The notes under the pieces were generated by a model that was not told where the DNA came from, did no database searches, and saw only the letters and a list, made by a program, of their open reading frames with translations. Below are positions 45,248 through 56,773 of a stretch of DNA of 64,000 nt, one piece after another (position 1 is the stretch's first letter; each line of letters opens with the position of its first letter). The stretch covers positions 1-64,000 of the forward strand of contig JBLWGC010000177.1 in the NCBI GenBank assembly GCA_048772705.1, written 5' to 3'. Both the position numbers and the translations under genes were made by a program. The stretch comes from Leidyana gryllorum EB-2025a. Lineage: Eukaryota; Apicomplexa.

Positions 45248-45826
45248 TCAGAATCCAGCTGGACCCCCCCAGTGACCGCCCTCGTGAGGAGGCGGACCGC
45301 CCCAGTGACCGCCTTGATGAGGAGGCGAACCGCCCCAGTGACCGCCTTCATGAGGAGGCGTTGGGGCACAATCCTGGCACTGCTGCTGCCTCTGCGAAGC
45401 AGCACGGTGCTGCGCCGCCACCTTTGCCGCGGCCTTCACCAAAGGTACAGCGGCTCTGGCCAACGACGTAAATGAGGACAACTTGCTCGGCGGACTCTTG
45501 CCCGCACCGTTGTTTCCCCCAGGCATTCCACCGGGCACTCCGCCCATACCTCCTCCCGGCATTCCACCGGGCATTCCGCCCATACCTCCTCCCGGCATTC
45601 CACCCATACCTCCTCCTGGCATCCCATCGAAGCCACCATGTGGGGGTCCGCCAAAGTTGCCGTGTGGGGGTCCGCCAAAGTTGCCGTGCGGGGGTCCGCC
45701 AAAGTTGCCGTGTGGGGGTCCGCCAAAGTTGCCGTGTGGGGGTCCGCCAAAGTTGCCGTGTGGGGGTCCGCCGAAGTTGCCGTGTGGGGGCGCACCCAGA
45801 TCTGCGGGTCCAGAGGGCATATGCAT
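45248..45826 (-). CDS. Gly/Pro/His-rich repeat protein
   Basis: An open frame of 192 residues. After a short leader, an eight-residue unit GGPPHGNF is repeated six times, followed by GGMPGG-type repeats, a short Ala/Lys helix (SLARAAVPLVKAAAKVAA) and three 11-residue HEGGHWGGPPP repeats. The low-complexity composition suggests a disordered, phase-separating or coat-like protein; I recognise no family. The opposite strand is also open through the repeats, but that frame is Pro/Cys-rich and less natural. No signal peptide was found at this start; an upstream exon cannot be excluded. Confidence 0.5.
   Translation of the reverse strand: MHMPSGPADLGAPPHGNFGGPPHGNFGGPPHGNFGGPPHGNFGGPPHGNFGGPPHGNFGGPPHGGFDGMPGGGMGGMPGGGMGGMPGGMPGGGMGGVPGGMPGGNNGAGKSPPSKLSSFTSLARAAVPLVKAAAKVAAQHRAASQRQQQCQDCAPTPPHEGGHWGGSPPHQGGHWGGPPPHEGGHWGGPAGF
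45267..45360. repeat. 33-bp tandem repeat, three copies
   Basis: Three near-identical 33-bp units start at 45267, 45300 and 45333 and encode the HEGGHWGGPPP motif at the C-terminus of the Gly-rich protein. The third copy is incomplete. Length is a multiple of three, so copy number can vary without breaking the frame. Confidence 0.85.
45640..45783. repeat. 24-bp tandem repeat, six copies
   Basis: Six 24-bp units start at 45640, 45664, 45688, 45712, 45736 and 45760, differing at only single bases. On the minus strand each encodes GGPPHGNF. The near identity points to recent expansion or homogenisation. Confidence 0.9.
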
Positions 45827-46286
45827 CTTCTCTAGATCTACTCAAATATGTGGGAACCAAGTGGGGAGTAGGAGTGATTCTTTCACTGTCGTCGTTTTGT
45901 CTATTGCTCACTCGCTGGGTCACCTCCAAGCAGATAGCCCTATCATCAGCCTCGTGGTCTATCCAAACGAGCAAGAAATCCAACACTGATCCTGAGCCAG
46001 ATTATTTAGAAGACAAGTTTGCTTCCACATCTGGTGCACATCTGGTAAAAAGGATCGGCACGTGCCTGTGCCTGCCCTGCCATCGTGCCATTGATCCCCA
46101 TCTTGACATGAGGGAGTGGTGATCTCAAGTGCTGTTGTCCCGGTGTTTGTGGACGTGTGTGAAAATGGCGTGTGGCACACGAACTGACGTGAGACGCGCT
46201 GTCATGTCTGATGGCTTCAGCCTGGTGTCTGAGAGATGTGCTAAACCTCTGTGACTGTCTGGTGATTGAATGGAGTGGTGGGGGTG
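45827..46286. other. Intergenic region between divergent genes
   Basis: About 460 bp lie between the Gly-rich gene (-) and family member 3 (+). Open frames on both strands look like shadows and lack good splice joins. A small upstream exon of either gene could be hidden here. Confidence 0.4.
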
Positions 46287-48417
46287 ATGGGGGGATTTCT
46301 GGTGGTCGGTGTATTGGTGGTCTTTTTTTTGCATCCCGTGATGGGAGCAACGCCAAGAAGGGTATCGGGGAGGAAGAAGGAATCACCGCGAGGTGTGGCT
46401 GAAGTTCCAAAGGCATATTGTCTGAATTATGAACAGTGGAATCGCGTGGTGGATTTTCTGGAACTGAGCGAAGCGCCACGAATAGGAGCCATCAGTAAAT
46501 ATTTCCGGAGGTTTTTGAGTAAAGGGATTGGATCGCAATCAATAAGAGTTGACAGTGATGTTTGGAGTGTATTGAGCGGATGGACGGGCCGAGAAGCGTG
46601 GATGCGGCGGTCGGCTTTGACGGTTCATGCGCTGTGTTTGACTTTGGATCGTGATCTGAGTGGTCCGGACTCTGTGTGGGACTTCTTTCGCATGATGATG
46701 GCATTAAAGTTGCCGAAGCTGACGAAATTAAAAATCTTTGTTGAGGAAGGGCTTCAGTTCGACGATCGCGATGACGAATTGTGTCTTCGGAGGTGTCCGG
46801 AGGAGAAAGAAGAGATCAGATCGAGTCTGATGAAATCATCAGCCTTCAAAGCCGTTCTGCCGTCGCTGGATAGCCTATATATCATTGACACGACTCTGGT
46901 GACTCCGATTGACCTCATTTTGGAGGCGCCGAGATTGAGAGTTGTGGCCGTGAGTTGGGGTCAACTCGACCGGCTGGACACCGAATTTGTGAATAAGGTA
47001 CGGTCGAGAGTTGTGCGGGTGCCTCTGTCGGATCACCTGGTCATCATTGGTCGAGATTGGATGCCGATCAACAGTTTGTTGGGAAATCGGCTGATAATAG
47101 AGAACCATGGGATACTGCACAGTCAGTTGCCCAAGCCGGAGTCGGTGGTCAATGATGGCATAATGTGGGGCGATCACAGGCATCGGTGGCCGAGTGTTTC
47201 GAGGTGAGCGCACTTTTGTCAGTCGCAGTTTGTATTCTCTCTTCTCCTGTCACAGTGAACAGAAGGGGTTGAAGGATTTGGTGAGGGATTCGACACTGCG
47301 AATTGCCTCTCGGTATCCAGTGGAGGTTGGAGAGATATTATGGAACTTGTTGCGAGTCTGTAAGATTGATTGGAGCGCTGACCTCCCGCCTCCCGCGGTT
47401 CAGTGCTTCCACAAGACGCCCCGGATGTTTGATGACTTGCCCGAGTGGCTGGAGGAGGTACCGATAACGCGGTATATGGCGGTGCCGGATGAAGAGCCTC
47501 CGCTTCTCATCACTCAAGTTGTGAGGCAACACTGGTGTTCAGGCGGATCATTCTGTGAAGAATTGGGGCGGCCCACGAGGGACGTTGTTTATCAGCGGCA
47601 GTGTGGCGGTTTGAGGGGCAGAAAGATCGACAGTCTCCGAAGAGTGGAGTTGAGTATCTGGGAATGGGAGGATCTGTCGGTTTCGATGCCAAAGCTGCAG
47701 TTGCCGCCCAGAACGGTGTGCATCGCAGTGGGGCAGCCCCACTTTGAACCCGAGCTCGGTGGGCCGCCGGGTTCTGTGATGGCGTTTCGGTGGTTGAAAA
47801 CATTGGAGAGATGGAACATTCAGTATGTGGCGATCCGAAGCTTTGACTCCACGGCAGCTATCTTTTGGAGCTATTTGGTGGGTTCAACAATCAAACAGCG
47901 GATGGATAGAGCGGTTCGGTGGTGTCTAAAGAGCACAAAATACTATCCGCCCCTTTGGTCAACACTCATTCTGGAGCTCGTGTCAGGAGAGTACTCTGCG
48001 GAGTCTCTGCGGTCACTGTTCCGATATATCCAAGTAGAGCAAATGAACAGATTTGTCACCAAGTTGTGTTGGCGGGAACAGGAGCTCCTGAAACGTTGGG
48101 CGGGTTTGGACGCCTATGTCGCTCTGCACACCTTTAGGCCCATTCGGGTTGGGGCGCTCAGGGGGAGTTGGAAGGCCAGTTTCGCTCGTTGGTATCGTGA
48201 GATTCTCGCCGAGACGGAGCCCGAGTCTATCGTTCCCACTTTAGGCTACAGAGCCAATACCAGACAGCGTTCGCTTCTTCATCTCGACTGGTTCGCTCAT
48301 CGGTTCAGCCACGATCGGTTTAAGTCGTTCGCTAATTGGGGAGTTGGGTTGATAATACCCGCTGTATCAGAGACGGTCCAGAAAGGTCTCACCACAAAAA
48401 CTCAAGCAGCACATTAG
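46287..48417 (+). CDS. F-box-like/leucine-rich family protein, member 3
   Basis: Exons 46287-47203 and 47256-48417, with a 52-nt phase-2 intron, give 692 residues. Unlike its relatives, the first ATG gives a hydrophobic leader (GGFLVVGVLVVFFLHPVMG), so this copy may be membrane-bound or secretory; a second ATG at 46341 would remove it. F-box-like segment: NYEQWNRVVDFLELSEAPRI. Then WMRRSALTVHALCL, LPKLTKLKIF, APRLRVVAVSWG, and in exon 2 TLILELVSGEYSAESLRSLF, FARWYREILAE and the ending DWFAHRFSH..F..WGVG. Same strand and intron position as the other members. Confidence 0.72.
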
Positions 48418-48546
48418 GGGAGTCGAAGACTGACTCCAACTTTCAATGGAATTCATCAATGTATGGCTGGCTCATTGGAAATGGGCTACTTTTTCAATAA
48501 CCTGCGTCACAACCCTTTTTGCCCACAAACCATAGGAACCCTCAAA

Positions 48547-50415
48547 ATGGACTCATTCACCCATGTGACACTCTTTGAGCGCTTCGTACACCAAATACTC
48601 CAATTCGCACCGTTGAAGGATTTGCCCCGCCTTTCTCATATCTCCCGGTCCATTCGTCACACAGTCTTACACCGGCTGGCGTCGCAGTCCATTGTGATCG
48701 ATGAAGTGTCGTCCAGACGAGTGGTTATGCGATGGACCGGAATCCACGATTGGTTCCGACGGTCGGCCCCAATGGTGGAGAAATTAGTTCTACACGAGCG
48801 CATGGATGGCCTCGGATTGGAGCTGTGGTCAACATTTATCACATTGTGTGAGTTGGGTATGCCTAATGTTCGCCACATTAGTCTGCGACTGAGGACCATT
48901 GATGAGGAAATATGCACTTTTGACCTCCCCCAACTCGTCTTCTTCGTTTGCATTGTGGCTGAGCGACCCCGATGCCCTTATCTTTTCACCCTCAACGCTG
49001 ACGCACTCAACACCCTCGTGTTGGCTGCAACATGTATCAACATCGACAATCCGTTGGTGAAAGAGGCTGAGATCCTCGAGGAAACACACGGCCCCGAAGC
49101 CCGCTGGTACGACTTTGTCGTCATCACACGCTCGCCTATCGACAATTCGGCCACAAGTCTTGTGGTGAACACCACACTTGACCCTATGGCGACCTCCAGT
49201 GATAATGGAGTCTTCCGAGCCTTCTTTAAAAAGTGGGAAAAGACGTATTACTGGAGGGATCCCCTCCCTTTTCCCACTCGGGAGGAGTTCTCGTAAGTGT
49301 TGGTTGACACAGTTGAGATTGCTGCGATCTCCCTTTGCAGAAAGTTGCTGAATCGGTGCCGGGAGAGCTCGCAGAGCATTGAGGAGCAATACGGACCTCT
49401 GGTTCGCCAATTCATTTGGGACGCTCTGCAAGCAATCCCCGGCGTACTCCATTGTCGGAGGTGGAAGGACATAAAATGTCATCGCAATCTCTCATTGGTC
49501 CCCGAATGGATCAAAGCTCTGCCGGTCGCCTCTGACCCCGGTGGCCGGTTCGCGATGATGTGGGTTCAAAACTCGCCGACCTCTAATAAGCCCATCGACC
49601 AAATAGAGGACTTTGTTCGGCCCGGACGGCAGGGCCTTCGACGGTTGCCATTCCCCTATTTTGACAAGATGAAGAGCCTTAAACGAGTCGAAATGGAACT
49701 GGAAGACTGGCAGAAGTTAAGTCGGACACCGGAGCGATGCAGCTGGCCAGAGGACTGTATCGTAGTGGCTCACTGTTGGATGTTCGCGCTTGAGGATTGC
49801 GGTTGGCCTCATACTCTGATCGAATTGGTTTGGAAATGTGGGATCACTCATCTCAGTCTGAGCGGCGTCTTAAGGACGTCCGAGGAGGTTCTCAAACTCT
49901 ACGTTGCCGCCTGCCACTTGCAGATCTATCACCGCCAGTTCAGACTATGTCTCCATGCCGTCCCCTGTTTACCTCCGCTGTGGATGCGAGCCCTCCGAGA
50001 CTTGGTGAAGGGGGAGTGCACCGCAAGCACTGCCCAACACCTGCTGGATGTCGAGATGCCGGGCGACGGCCTGCCCGAGCCCCTGGAAGGCTGGTTATCA
50101 GAGAGTCCACTCTTTCGGTACGACCGGATGCGCGAAACCTATGGCATAGACTGCGAACCGGCCGCCGTTAGTCAACCGATTGGGACGCTCCCCCTTGGTC
50201 GGACGCAGCAGCTTTATGCTGATATTCTCTCCTCGCAATCCATCTTAGCCGTCCCGCACGAGGGATTCAGTGCATTGGTGGATTATGGGATCTGTCCACT
50301 CCAGTCTTCGTGGTTTCTCGAACGATATCTCGCTGGAGAGGTCGAAGAGCTCCAGGACTGGGGGGTCCAGTGGAATGTTTTCCCAAAGGTTTTGCCGACG
50401 CTGACGAATGCTTAA
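48547..50415 (+). CDS. F-box-like/leucine-rich family protein, member 4
   Basis: Exons 48547-49292 and 49341-50415, with a 48-nt phase-2 intron (GTAAGT...TTTGCAG), give 606 residues. An in-frame ATG at 48463 would add 28 residues; 48547 is chosen because it starts next to the F-box-like segment (FERFVHQILQFAPLKDLPRL). Then WFRRSAPMVEKLVL and LGMPNVRHISL, a leucine-rich stretch, and in exon 2 LVPEWIKALPV, LRDLVKGECTASTAQHLL and the end signature SWFLERYL..L..WGV. It follows member 3 by 129 bp, a direct tandem arrangement. Confidence 0.75.
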
Positions 50416-50855
50416 ATCAAAATCACCCCTTTTTTTTTTGTCGGTGATCGAGAATTGATGAAGATCAACAATATTTCGGCTTTTAAGCGCCCCCGTCGGT
50501 GCGACACTGTTATGGCAAAGCAGCAAAGGGTCTCGCGTCTCTCCCCATAACAGACGTCTCGCTCAAAGTGTGTGTGTGCGTACATGATAGATGGCTTTGC
50601 GATTGCTTATTGTAATCGTCGTCGATGATGTGTCTTTGACTGTCGGCGGCATTGTCATTTGGCGAGCGAAGTTGTCGAGAGTGATGGGTTTACGCGGCGG
50701 GCGATCGCGCGATCTCAGTATGGAGGTGAGCGGACAGCGGCAGTTCGAGTCGCGGGGTAGCGCTTCATAGAGTAGTTGGCGGAAAAGAGGGATGAGTGAG
50801 GAGGCGTTCGGCATCGATTCGATTGATACGCAGAGGTTTAAGCGACGGTTAAAGA
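50416..50855. other. Intergenic region with a T-rich tract
   Basis: 440 bp between members 4 and 5. A run of about 11 T at roughly 50429-50440 follows the stop of member 4 and could mark a 3' end. A GT-rich stretch lies near 50570. No gene seen. Confidence 0.4.
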
Positions 50856-52607
50856 ATGGCAGTTGGCAACAACAAGTGTTGGAATTTGGAGAGTTTCCCA
50901 ACAGTGTTTCTCTCTCAAATTCTACGGTACCTGAGGCTTCCGGATTTGATGGTATTGGGAATTATGTTTCCATCGATTCTGGATCGATACGAGATACACG
51001 ACATTGTGATTGACACACACGACAGCGATTTGTTGTGGGACTATCCGATATTTGAGCAGTGGATGGAGGCCGCTGCAACAACGGTTCGAAGTGTGACCAT
51101 CCAAACGAAGAGTGAAGCCCCTGATGTATTCCAAGAAGAAATATTCTTGCGAGTTCTGCGTCCTCAGCTGCCTCAATTGCGCAAATTAACTTTGATAGGG
51201 AAAGTGGACTGGAATCTGATACGATCTAATTGGAGTTTCCCGAGACTGGAAGAGTTGGTGATTATGCGGGACACCTATCCTTGGCAAGAGTGCATCAAAA
51301 TCGATGCCCCCCTCCTCCATACTCTCGTCTGTCCGAGTCAGCATATCGCGGTGATAAGCACTCCCCTCCTGGATCAAATTCGATCTGAGATCCCCGTCTC
51401 GGATCTCAAGTGGCGCTTGGGACTGCTGGTTATCGCGAACAACACGTGGCATTGGGTGGATCGCGGCCTCGACTTGATCACTGCGAAGCCGAGACTGCCC
51501 CCTCACCGTATACTCCGCAACCCCTTACCGCTGATACGAGACTTTACGGACGAAAAGGTGTGGCCCACGGATCCGAGTGTTGTCGCGAAAGTACTCGAAC
51601 ACGTTCGCGAAAGTACTGATAAAATGCGTTGCCTTTTCCCACCAACAGTACGTGAAGCTCTGTGGCAATCACTGGTCACAATGCAAATCAAAAGTGATGC
51701 AAAACCTCTCGGCTGGTGCAAACTGCGTGACACTGGAAGTCTGGATCTCGCACCACACTGGCTCTCTCTTCTGCCCATCCGAGACACCCGCCAACGGAAC
51801 CGCCCGGGCGATCTCTCTGGACCACCCAGAGCGTTTCAGGACTACCGGGTTCCGCTACGTACTGTGAAACATCTGATACTGGACGATAGCCGAATCGAGG
51901 CCCGGGACACCAGCATTGAGCGAATGGTCAATCTTCAACGTGTCGAATTGGATATGGCCTCCATCAAAACCCTCTCCGCCGCCTTCCCCACACACGACTT
52001 GCTGCCATTCCCTCGCGGTTGCATGGTGATTTGCAGAGTTAACAAGTTGGAAAGCTTTTCTGCTGGGGATATCCGCACCTATGACTGGCTGTTCCACGGT
52101 CGGGTCACCCATCTCGCCCTCGGAGAGCCCTTAACGTCCCTTCGCGATGTTCTCCTAATCTTCAAAGGCCTCTGCCTCCTTAGACGCAGCACAGGCCACA
52201 CTATCCGACTGTGTGTGGCGACCGTCGGTTGTTTCCCGTTCCCCTACACCAAAGTGCTGCTTGAACTGGTCTCTGGAACCTTCTCAGAGCGGACCCTGGG
52301 GCTCGTGCACCAACTGCTGCGAGACGGGCCGGATGAAATAGATCCTGATCGAAATGTGGGGTCTCTTTGGCCCGAAGAGAGGAGACATATGCAGGATTGG
52401 TACCTCAAGATGTTAGCCTACACCGACCACAGAGGCTTCCCTTCCCGCCACACAGACTTTCCCCCCTTCACCATAGGCCATTGCCCCCTACAGTGTGATT
52501 GGTACGTGAAGAATCTCGAAAATGGATACTTTGACGAGCTCAACCAGTGGGCCATACAACCAATCCTCCCAGCGGTCCTTCCCGACCGCTGCTCCACCAA
52601 CAAATAA
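50856..52607 (+). CDS. F-box-like/leucine-rich family protein, member 5 (intronless)
   Basis: A single uninterrupted frame of 583 residues. F-box-like segment TVFLSQILRYLRLPDLMVLG; WMEAAATTVRSVTI replaces the usual W-L-R-R-S-A element, so this copy is diverged there. LPQLRKLTLI, FPRLEELVIM and DAPLLHTLVC supply the leucine-rich part. Then VLLELVSGTFSERTLGLV, MQDWYLKMLAYTD and the end signature DWYVKNLE..L..WAI. The place where the other seven members have a phase-2 intron, near EKVWPTDPSVVAKVLEHV, is continuous coding sequence. Precise intron loss, possibly through a cDNA intermediate, would explain this. Confidence 0.75.
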   Translation: MAVGNNKCWNLESFPTVFLSQILRYLRLPDLMVLGIMFPSILDRYEIHDIVIDTHDSDLLWDYPIFEQWMEAAATTVRSVTIQTKSEAPDVFQEEIFLRVLRPQLPQLRKLTLIGKVDWNLIRSNWSFPRLEELVIMRDTYPWQECIKIDAPLLHTLVCPSQHIAVISTPLLDQIRSEIPVSDLKWRLGLLVIANNTWHWVDRGLDLITAKPRLPPHRILRNPLPLIRDFTDEKVWPTDPSVVAKVLEHVRESTDKMRCLFPPTVREALWQSLVTMQIKSDAKPLGWCKLRDTGSLDLAPHWLSLLPIRDTRQRNRPGDLSGPPRAFQDYRVPLRTVKHLILDDSRIEARDTSIERMVNLQRVELDMASIKTLSAAFPTHDLLPFPRGCMVICRVNKLESFSAGDIRTYDWLFHGRVTHLALGEPLTSLRDVLLIFKGLCLLRRSTGHTIRLCVATVGCFPFPYTKVLLELVSGTFSERTLGLVHQLLRDGPDEIDPDRNVGSLWPEERRHMQDWYLKMLAYTDHRGFPSRHTDFPPFTIGHCPLQCDWYVKNLENGYFDELNQWAIQPILPAVLPDRCSTNK

Positions 52608-52869
52608 TCAAATCTGAAAAGAAAGAGAAACATTCCGTCAACGGTAATAATGACAATCATACGAGCTGATCATCTGTAAACTCAATTATCGTTAAAGACG
52701 ATCATTGAGTGTGAGTCTCTAAAAAGAAACACTCGTTTGCGGAGCGGATAACCGCTGGTAAGAACGCAACGGTCTGCTGCTGTCTTTTGGGGCCGAGCGG
52801 AGACTCAGAGAGAATGCCACGGAGGCTCTGTTAAGGTCCCTCTGTCGTCTCTCGACTCTTTCTGCCATC

Positions 52870-55800
52870 TTACAGTCCACTGGCGAAGAGTCCCTTGAGC
52901 GACCGATACGGCATCCCGAGCGAATATCCGCCCCCAACAGACTGATTGAGAGCGTCGAGACGCTTCTCCATTGCTTTCTGAAGTTGATGGATGAGTTAAT
53001 TGAATTATCACTAAGCAGTCGCCACCACCAGATCTGGGACCAAAGCACTTTCTGCCGATTTCCGGATGCGACGGTGTGTATGTGACAGTTCTTCCTCCTG
53101 AGGTTCGGCCTTTGACTGTTCTTTTCTGTGTTCGATCGCTTCCCGTTCTCTCTCACTGACCGGTTCCCCACTGACTGCCTCTGGTTCCTTCTCACTGACA
53201 GGTACTGGTTCCTTCCCACTCTCCCTCTCCCGCTCGTCGTCCGGTTTATCGTGAGTTTTGGAGGATTGTATCTTTTCTCTCTCGATCTGCTCGAGTTCCT
53301 CCTCTTCGGCCATTGACTGCTCGACGATCTCGTCGAAAGAGACGACCTTCATTAGTGGTTGTCCTGCAAAGTTCTTGGGAAGGGAGATGAAGTCCCGGCC
53401 GCGGGCCGGTCCTTTGGTGGTGGCCAATATTTTGCCCGAGTTGAAGGCTTTCTCCAAGAGGTCGGCGAAATCGACAAAGTCTTGGCGCGATGTTTGAAGC
53501 AGCCGCTGTCTCCGGTCAGTAACCATTTGGGCGGTTCGGCCATACAACCAGCGATATTTGGCCTTCCCGGCTTTGGTGACATTTGCCGTGGGATGATGAG
53601 CCTTGGAGAGCTGCTTGAGGACCTCTTCGTGAATGTCCTGGTCCGATACGGTCTCGGCGAGTCTCCTAGCGGCCTCTACGCTATCCATGAAGGCCGAATA
53701 GGACTTTTCGAGTTGAGGGTCGTTCCAAGACTGGAAGATCAATTTGCCGAGATCCTGAGACAGCGAGAGGCTCGCTCCATAGGCGCCAGTTTGTCGGAAA
53801 TGTTTGTGAATATATTCTGAGAATTTCGTCGATCATCCAGTCAGTCAGTCAGTTAGTCAGTCTTACCGCTGTGGAGGAATTTGGCGGGTATCTCCTCTCC
53901 GTGATTGATGGGAGAGTGGGGTTCTTTGTATTGTACCAACATTCGGTTCATATAGTTGTCTGTGGGTACATCGATGAAGAGACTTTCACCCTTCATTTCC
54001 GTCCTGAGTCTCGGTCTCAAGAGTTCGGCCACCGTACATTGGCGCTGGATTCTTCCCTTCTTGTTGAAACTCATATCGATGGGATCGACTCGAGACGGAG
54101 TTCTGGCGATGATGGGATCGAGGATATGTTTTTGAACCGCTTCAACAGCGTCTTTGACAGCCCAGTCGTCTGCAGTAATGTCCACAGTGTACCGTCGGTA
54201 GTCAAAGGTTTTGCGTGTAGATTCTTTGATCTCTTCGCAAAGATTCGGCCAATCAGTTTGAATCCGCTTGAGCAAGTTTTGGAGATATACGAGCCCCGGA
54301 ATACCCTCTGTCTCCTCCGCATACAATAGGGACAAACTCAAATGAGCCGTGACGGCTGCCAGAGCCTTATTGGCCGTTGATCGCACTCCGGTTTCCTCAA
54401 ATGACAGAATGGCATCGGAGATTTCCTTCTCAGCGACAAACTGGCCATATGCGCAGTAATCGTGGACCTCAAAGGCCAATTTCCAGACAATGTCCAAACA
54501 CTCTGCGAGTTCTTCGTGTCGGCACTGATCGATTGAAGAGAGTGAGAGAGAGTTACTCAAGAGTCTGTCACTTACCGCAACAGTCACCTCTCGTCCCAAA
54601 TCCAGCCGTCCAGGATCATCGACCGTCAGTCCATCAGTGTAGTCCGCCTCTTCGAATGAGTCAGTGAGGCCGCCAGTGTAATTGGTGATGATCAATCGTC
54701 GCTGGAGGGCGGTGAGCTCCGGGGTGTCGGCGCGGGAGGCCAAGACGCGCTGGAACCACAATTGATGAGTGTCGAGTAGTTCGAGATCGTTGGCATCGAA
54801 GCGAACGGCAATGTGAACCGTCTTGTTGCTCCCAATGGGGTGTGTTACTATCGGGATTTTATGGTACTCGAGAACTTCGATGGGATATTCCGGTTCGGTA
54901 ATGTTTATGGCGTCCAAAGTGATAGCCGAAGGCAAAGCAGCTTTGGTTTCGTCGGATTCGGTGTGGAGGTCGAATTCTCTCATCCGTCGCGTTGTCTCAG
55001 CTACCTCAGATATCTCTTCCGGACTCATCTCGGCCTTTCGCTCCGCCAACCACTGTTTCTCCTTTTCGAGTCTGTCGTGATCTGCATCTCTGACGGAGTG
55101 GTAGAGGACAGTGAGTCTGTCTTTGTTGTTGATCAGATATCTGCGGCGAGACGATAAATAATGAGATTCATTCGGAGACAACGTACTTTTCGATCACACT
55201 TTCGAGATACCGTGGGTTCTCGGCAATGCGAGCCGTTAGGCAGTTGTAATCCTGTTGCGGACTCGCGGCGTGGGTGATGGGCAAACCGGCGACCCAATTG
55301 TTCTGAATGATCTCGCGAACATCCGAGGCCAACCAGTCTTGCGTTGGGCCGCGCATTCGCCCATTGAACTCGAATTGGCGAATGTGAGCGGCCACGAGGT
55401 CGGTCTCGAGTCCCCGTTCGACAACGTTTTTGAGTGCCGAGAAATAGAGGGCCTCGACTCTCTTTTTGTATTCGCAGGGATCTTCGGGATCTTCGGGATC
55501 GTCAGTGGCTGCCTCGTCGCATTGCGGGATTTGACCGAGGGTGAAATCGAAAGTCATTACCCGACTCCATATCGATGCTCCACCGATTTTGATATCTTTG
55601 CCCATGTCGGCCGCTTCCAATTCTTTGTAGAAAGCCGCTGCCGGATTCCTCAACAGTGTCGCAATCATTTGTAACGCCAGTGCTGTGCACGTGCAGAAAT
55701 CTCGTATGTCTCCGATATACATTTCAATGTTGACAGAGTCCATTGGTATCGGTGATCTCGAGGAGATATTGACGTTGGCTAAGTGTATCGACTCTGCCGA

Positions 55801-56773
55801 GCGCACGTACGGGTCCGGAGTTATCAGATGCTCGGCGTCTGCAAGGAGACGGCGATGATCGGCTGTTTGCTTCTGACCGAACATCAGCTGCTCGTCCACC
55901 GTATCCAATATCTCTTTCATACCGGCCTTTTTGCCAAAGAGGTAAATCAAAGCATTGGCCGGCTGATAGAACGTTCTCAGAAACTTGACAGTGTCTTCCC
56001 AAGTCAAAGTCACCAAGTCCGACAATCGGCCCCCCGAAGTGTACTCGTTGGGCGTTCCTTTGTACAGAGTCTGCTGCATCAGTCTCATGACCTCAGCCTG
56101 GCCTCCAGATTCTTTCTGTCTCATCTCGTTGTAAACGACACCCGAGAGGGTCAAAGGGGAGTCTTCGTCTTCCAACTCATACCGCCATCCGTCATGTTTG
56201 AATAGCTCGGGCTCACGGAGGAAATTGGAATCAAAGATTGCATCAAATAGAAATCTCGCCCACAAAAGTGTCGACTGCACGCACACACTCAATTACATCG
56301 AACACAACTCGACGTACGCACCTTTGGGTCTAATGTGGTCGCGTAATACCACGTGTGTGTCCGAGCAGTCGCGGCGTTGGCCGACACTGTGGTGGCCACT
56401 CTCCCGAGCCGTTCCATATTGAATTTCCCCGGGAACTTCCGAGACCCCATCAGCAGAGAGTGCTCCAACACATGAGCCGCACCTGTTGCCACACATTCCA
56501 ACTTGACGACGACGACGACGACGGCGACTTTTTACCTTTGTGATTCTGCGCCAAAGTCTTGAAGAGTATAGATATGGAACTCTCAGCAGTCTCAAACTGC
56601 GGAATTGCCCATACAACTCTGGCCCCCGTAGCTTTATGCTGCAGCTCTGCCAGGTGTATGTCTTCTCTCAGAAAATGGGTATTGAGCCATTCGAATTCGG
56701 CACTCGCGCCCACTTCTTCTACCACCGACGATCGGGCCACCCCCAATAGGCCCCACAGCAATCCAAACTTCAT
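52870..56773 (-). CDS. M16C metalloprotease (falcilysin/PreP-like)
   Basis: Zinc oligopeptidase of the inverzincin family. Exons 56773-56536, 56482-56322, 56274-55187, 55140-53867, 53816-53029 and 52977-52870 give 1218 residues, the usual size for the family. A signal-like N-terminus (KFGLLWGLLGVARSS) is followed by FEWLNTHFLREDIH and the inverted zinc motif HVLEH (about 83-87), with LLMGSRKFPGKF. Further on are HDGWRYELEDE, LSGVVYNEM, TPNEYTSGGRLSDL and, in exon 5, RQTGAYGASLSLS. PreP and falcilysin degrade transit or host peptides in organelles or vacuoles. The last exon (KAMEKRLDALNQSVGGGYSL) rests on a weak donor near 53028; without it the protein ends at 53011. Confidence 0.85.
56505..56523. 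repeat. (GAC)n trinucleotide repeat in an intron
   Basis: About six GAC units lie in the 53-nt first intron of the M16C protease gene, immediately before the exon carrying the zinc motif. Confidence 0.8.

Noticed and set aside
45267-45783. CRISPR-like array
   Set aside because: The repeats are contiguous without spacers and encode a repeated peptide in a eukaryotic gene.
45483-45989. Pro-rich + strand open frame opposite the Gly-rich repeat gene
   Set aside because: Repeats of length divisible by three keep both strands open. The minus frame has a good ATG, a non-repeat helix and ordered repeat classes, so it was preferred, although not decisively.
52719-53219. Minus strand open frame of 166 codons at the end of the M16C gene
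   Set aside because: It is out of frame with the protease exons and its sequence is a low-complexity shadow.
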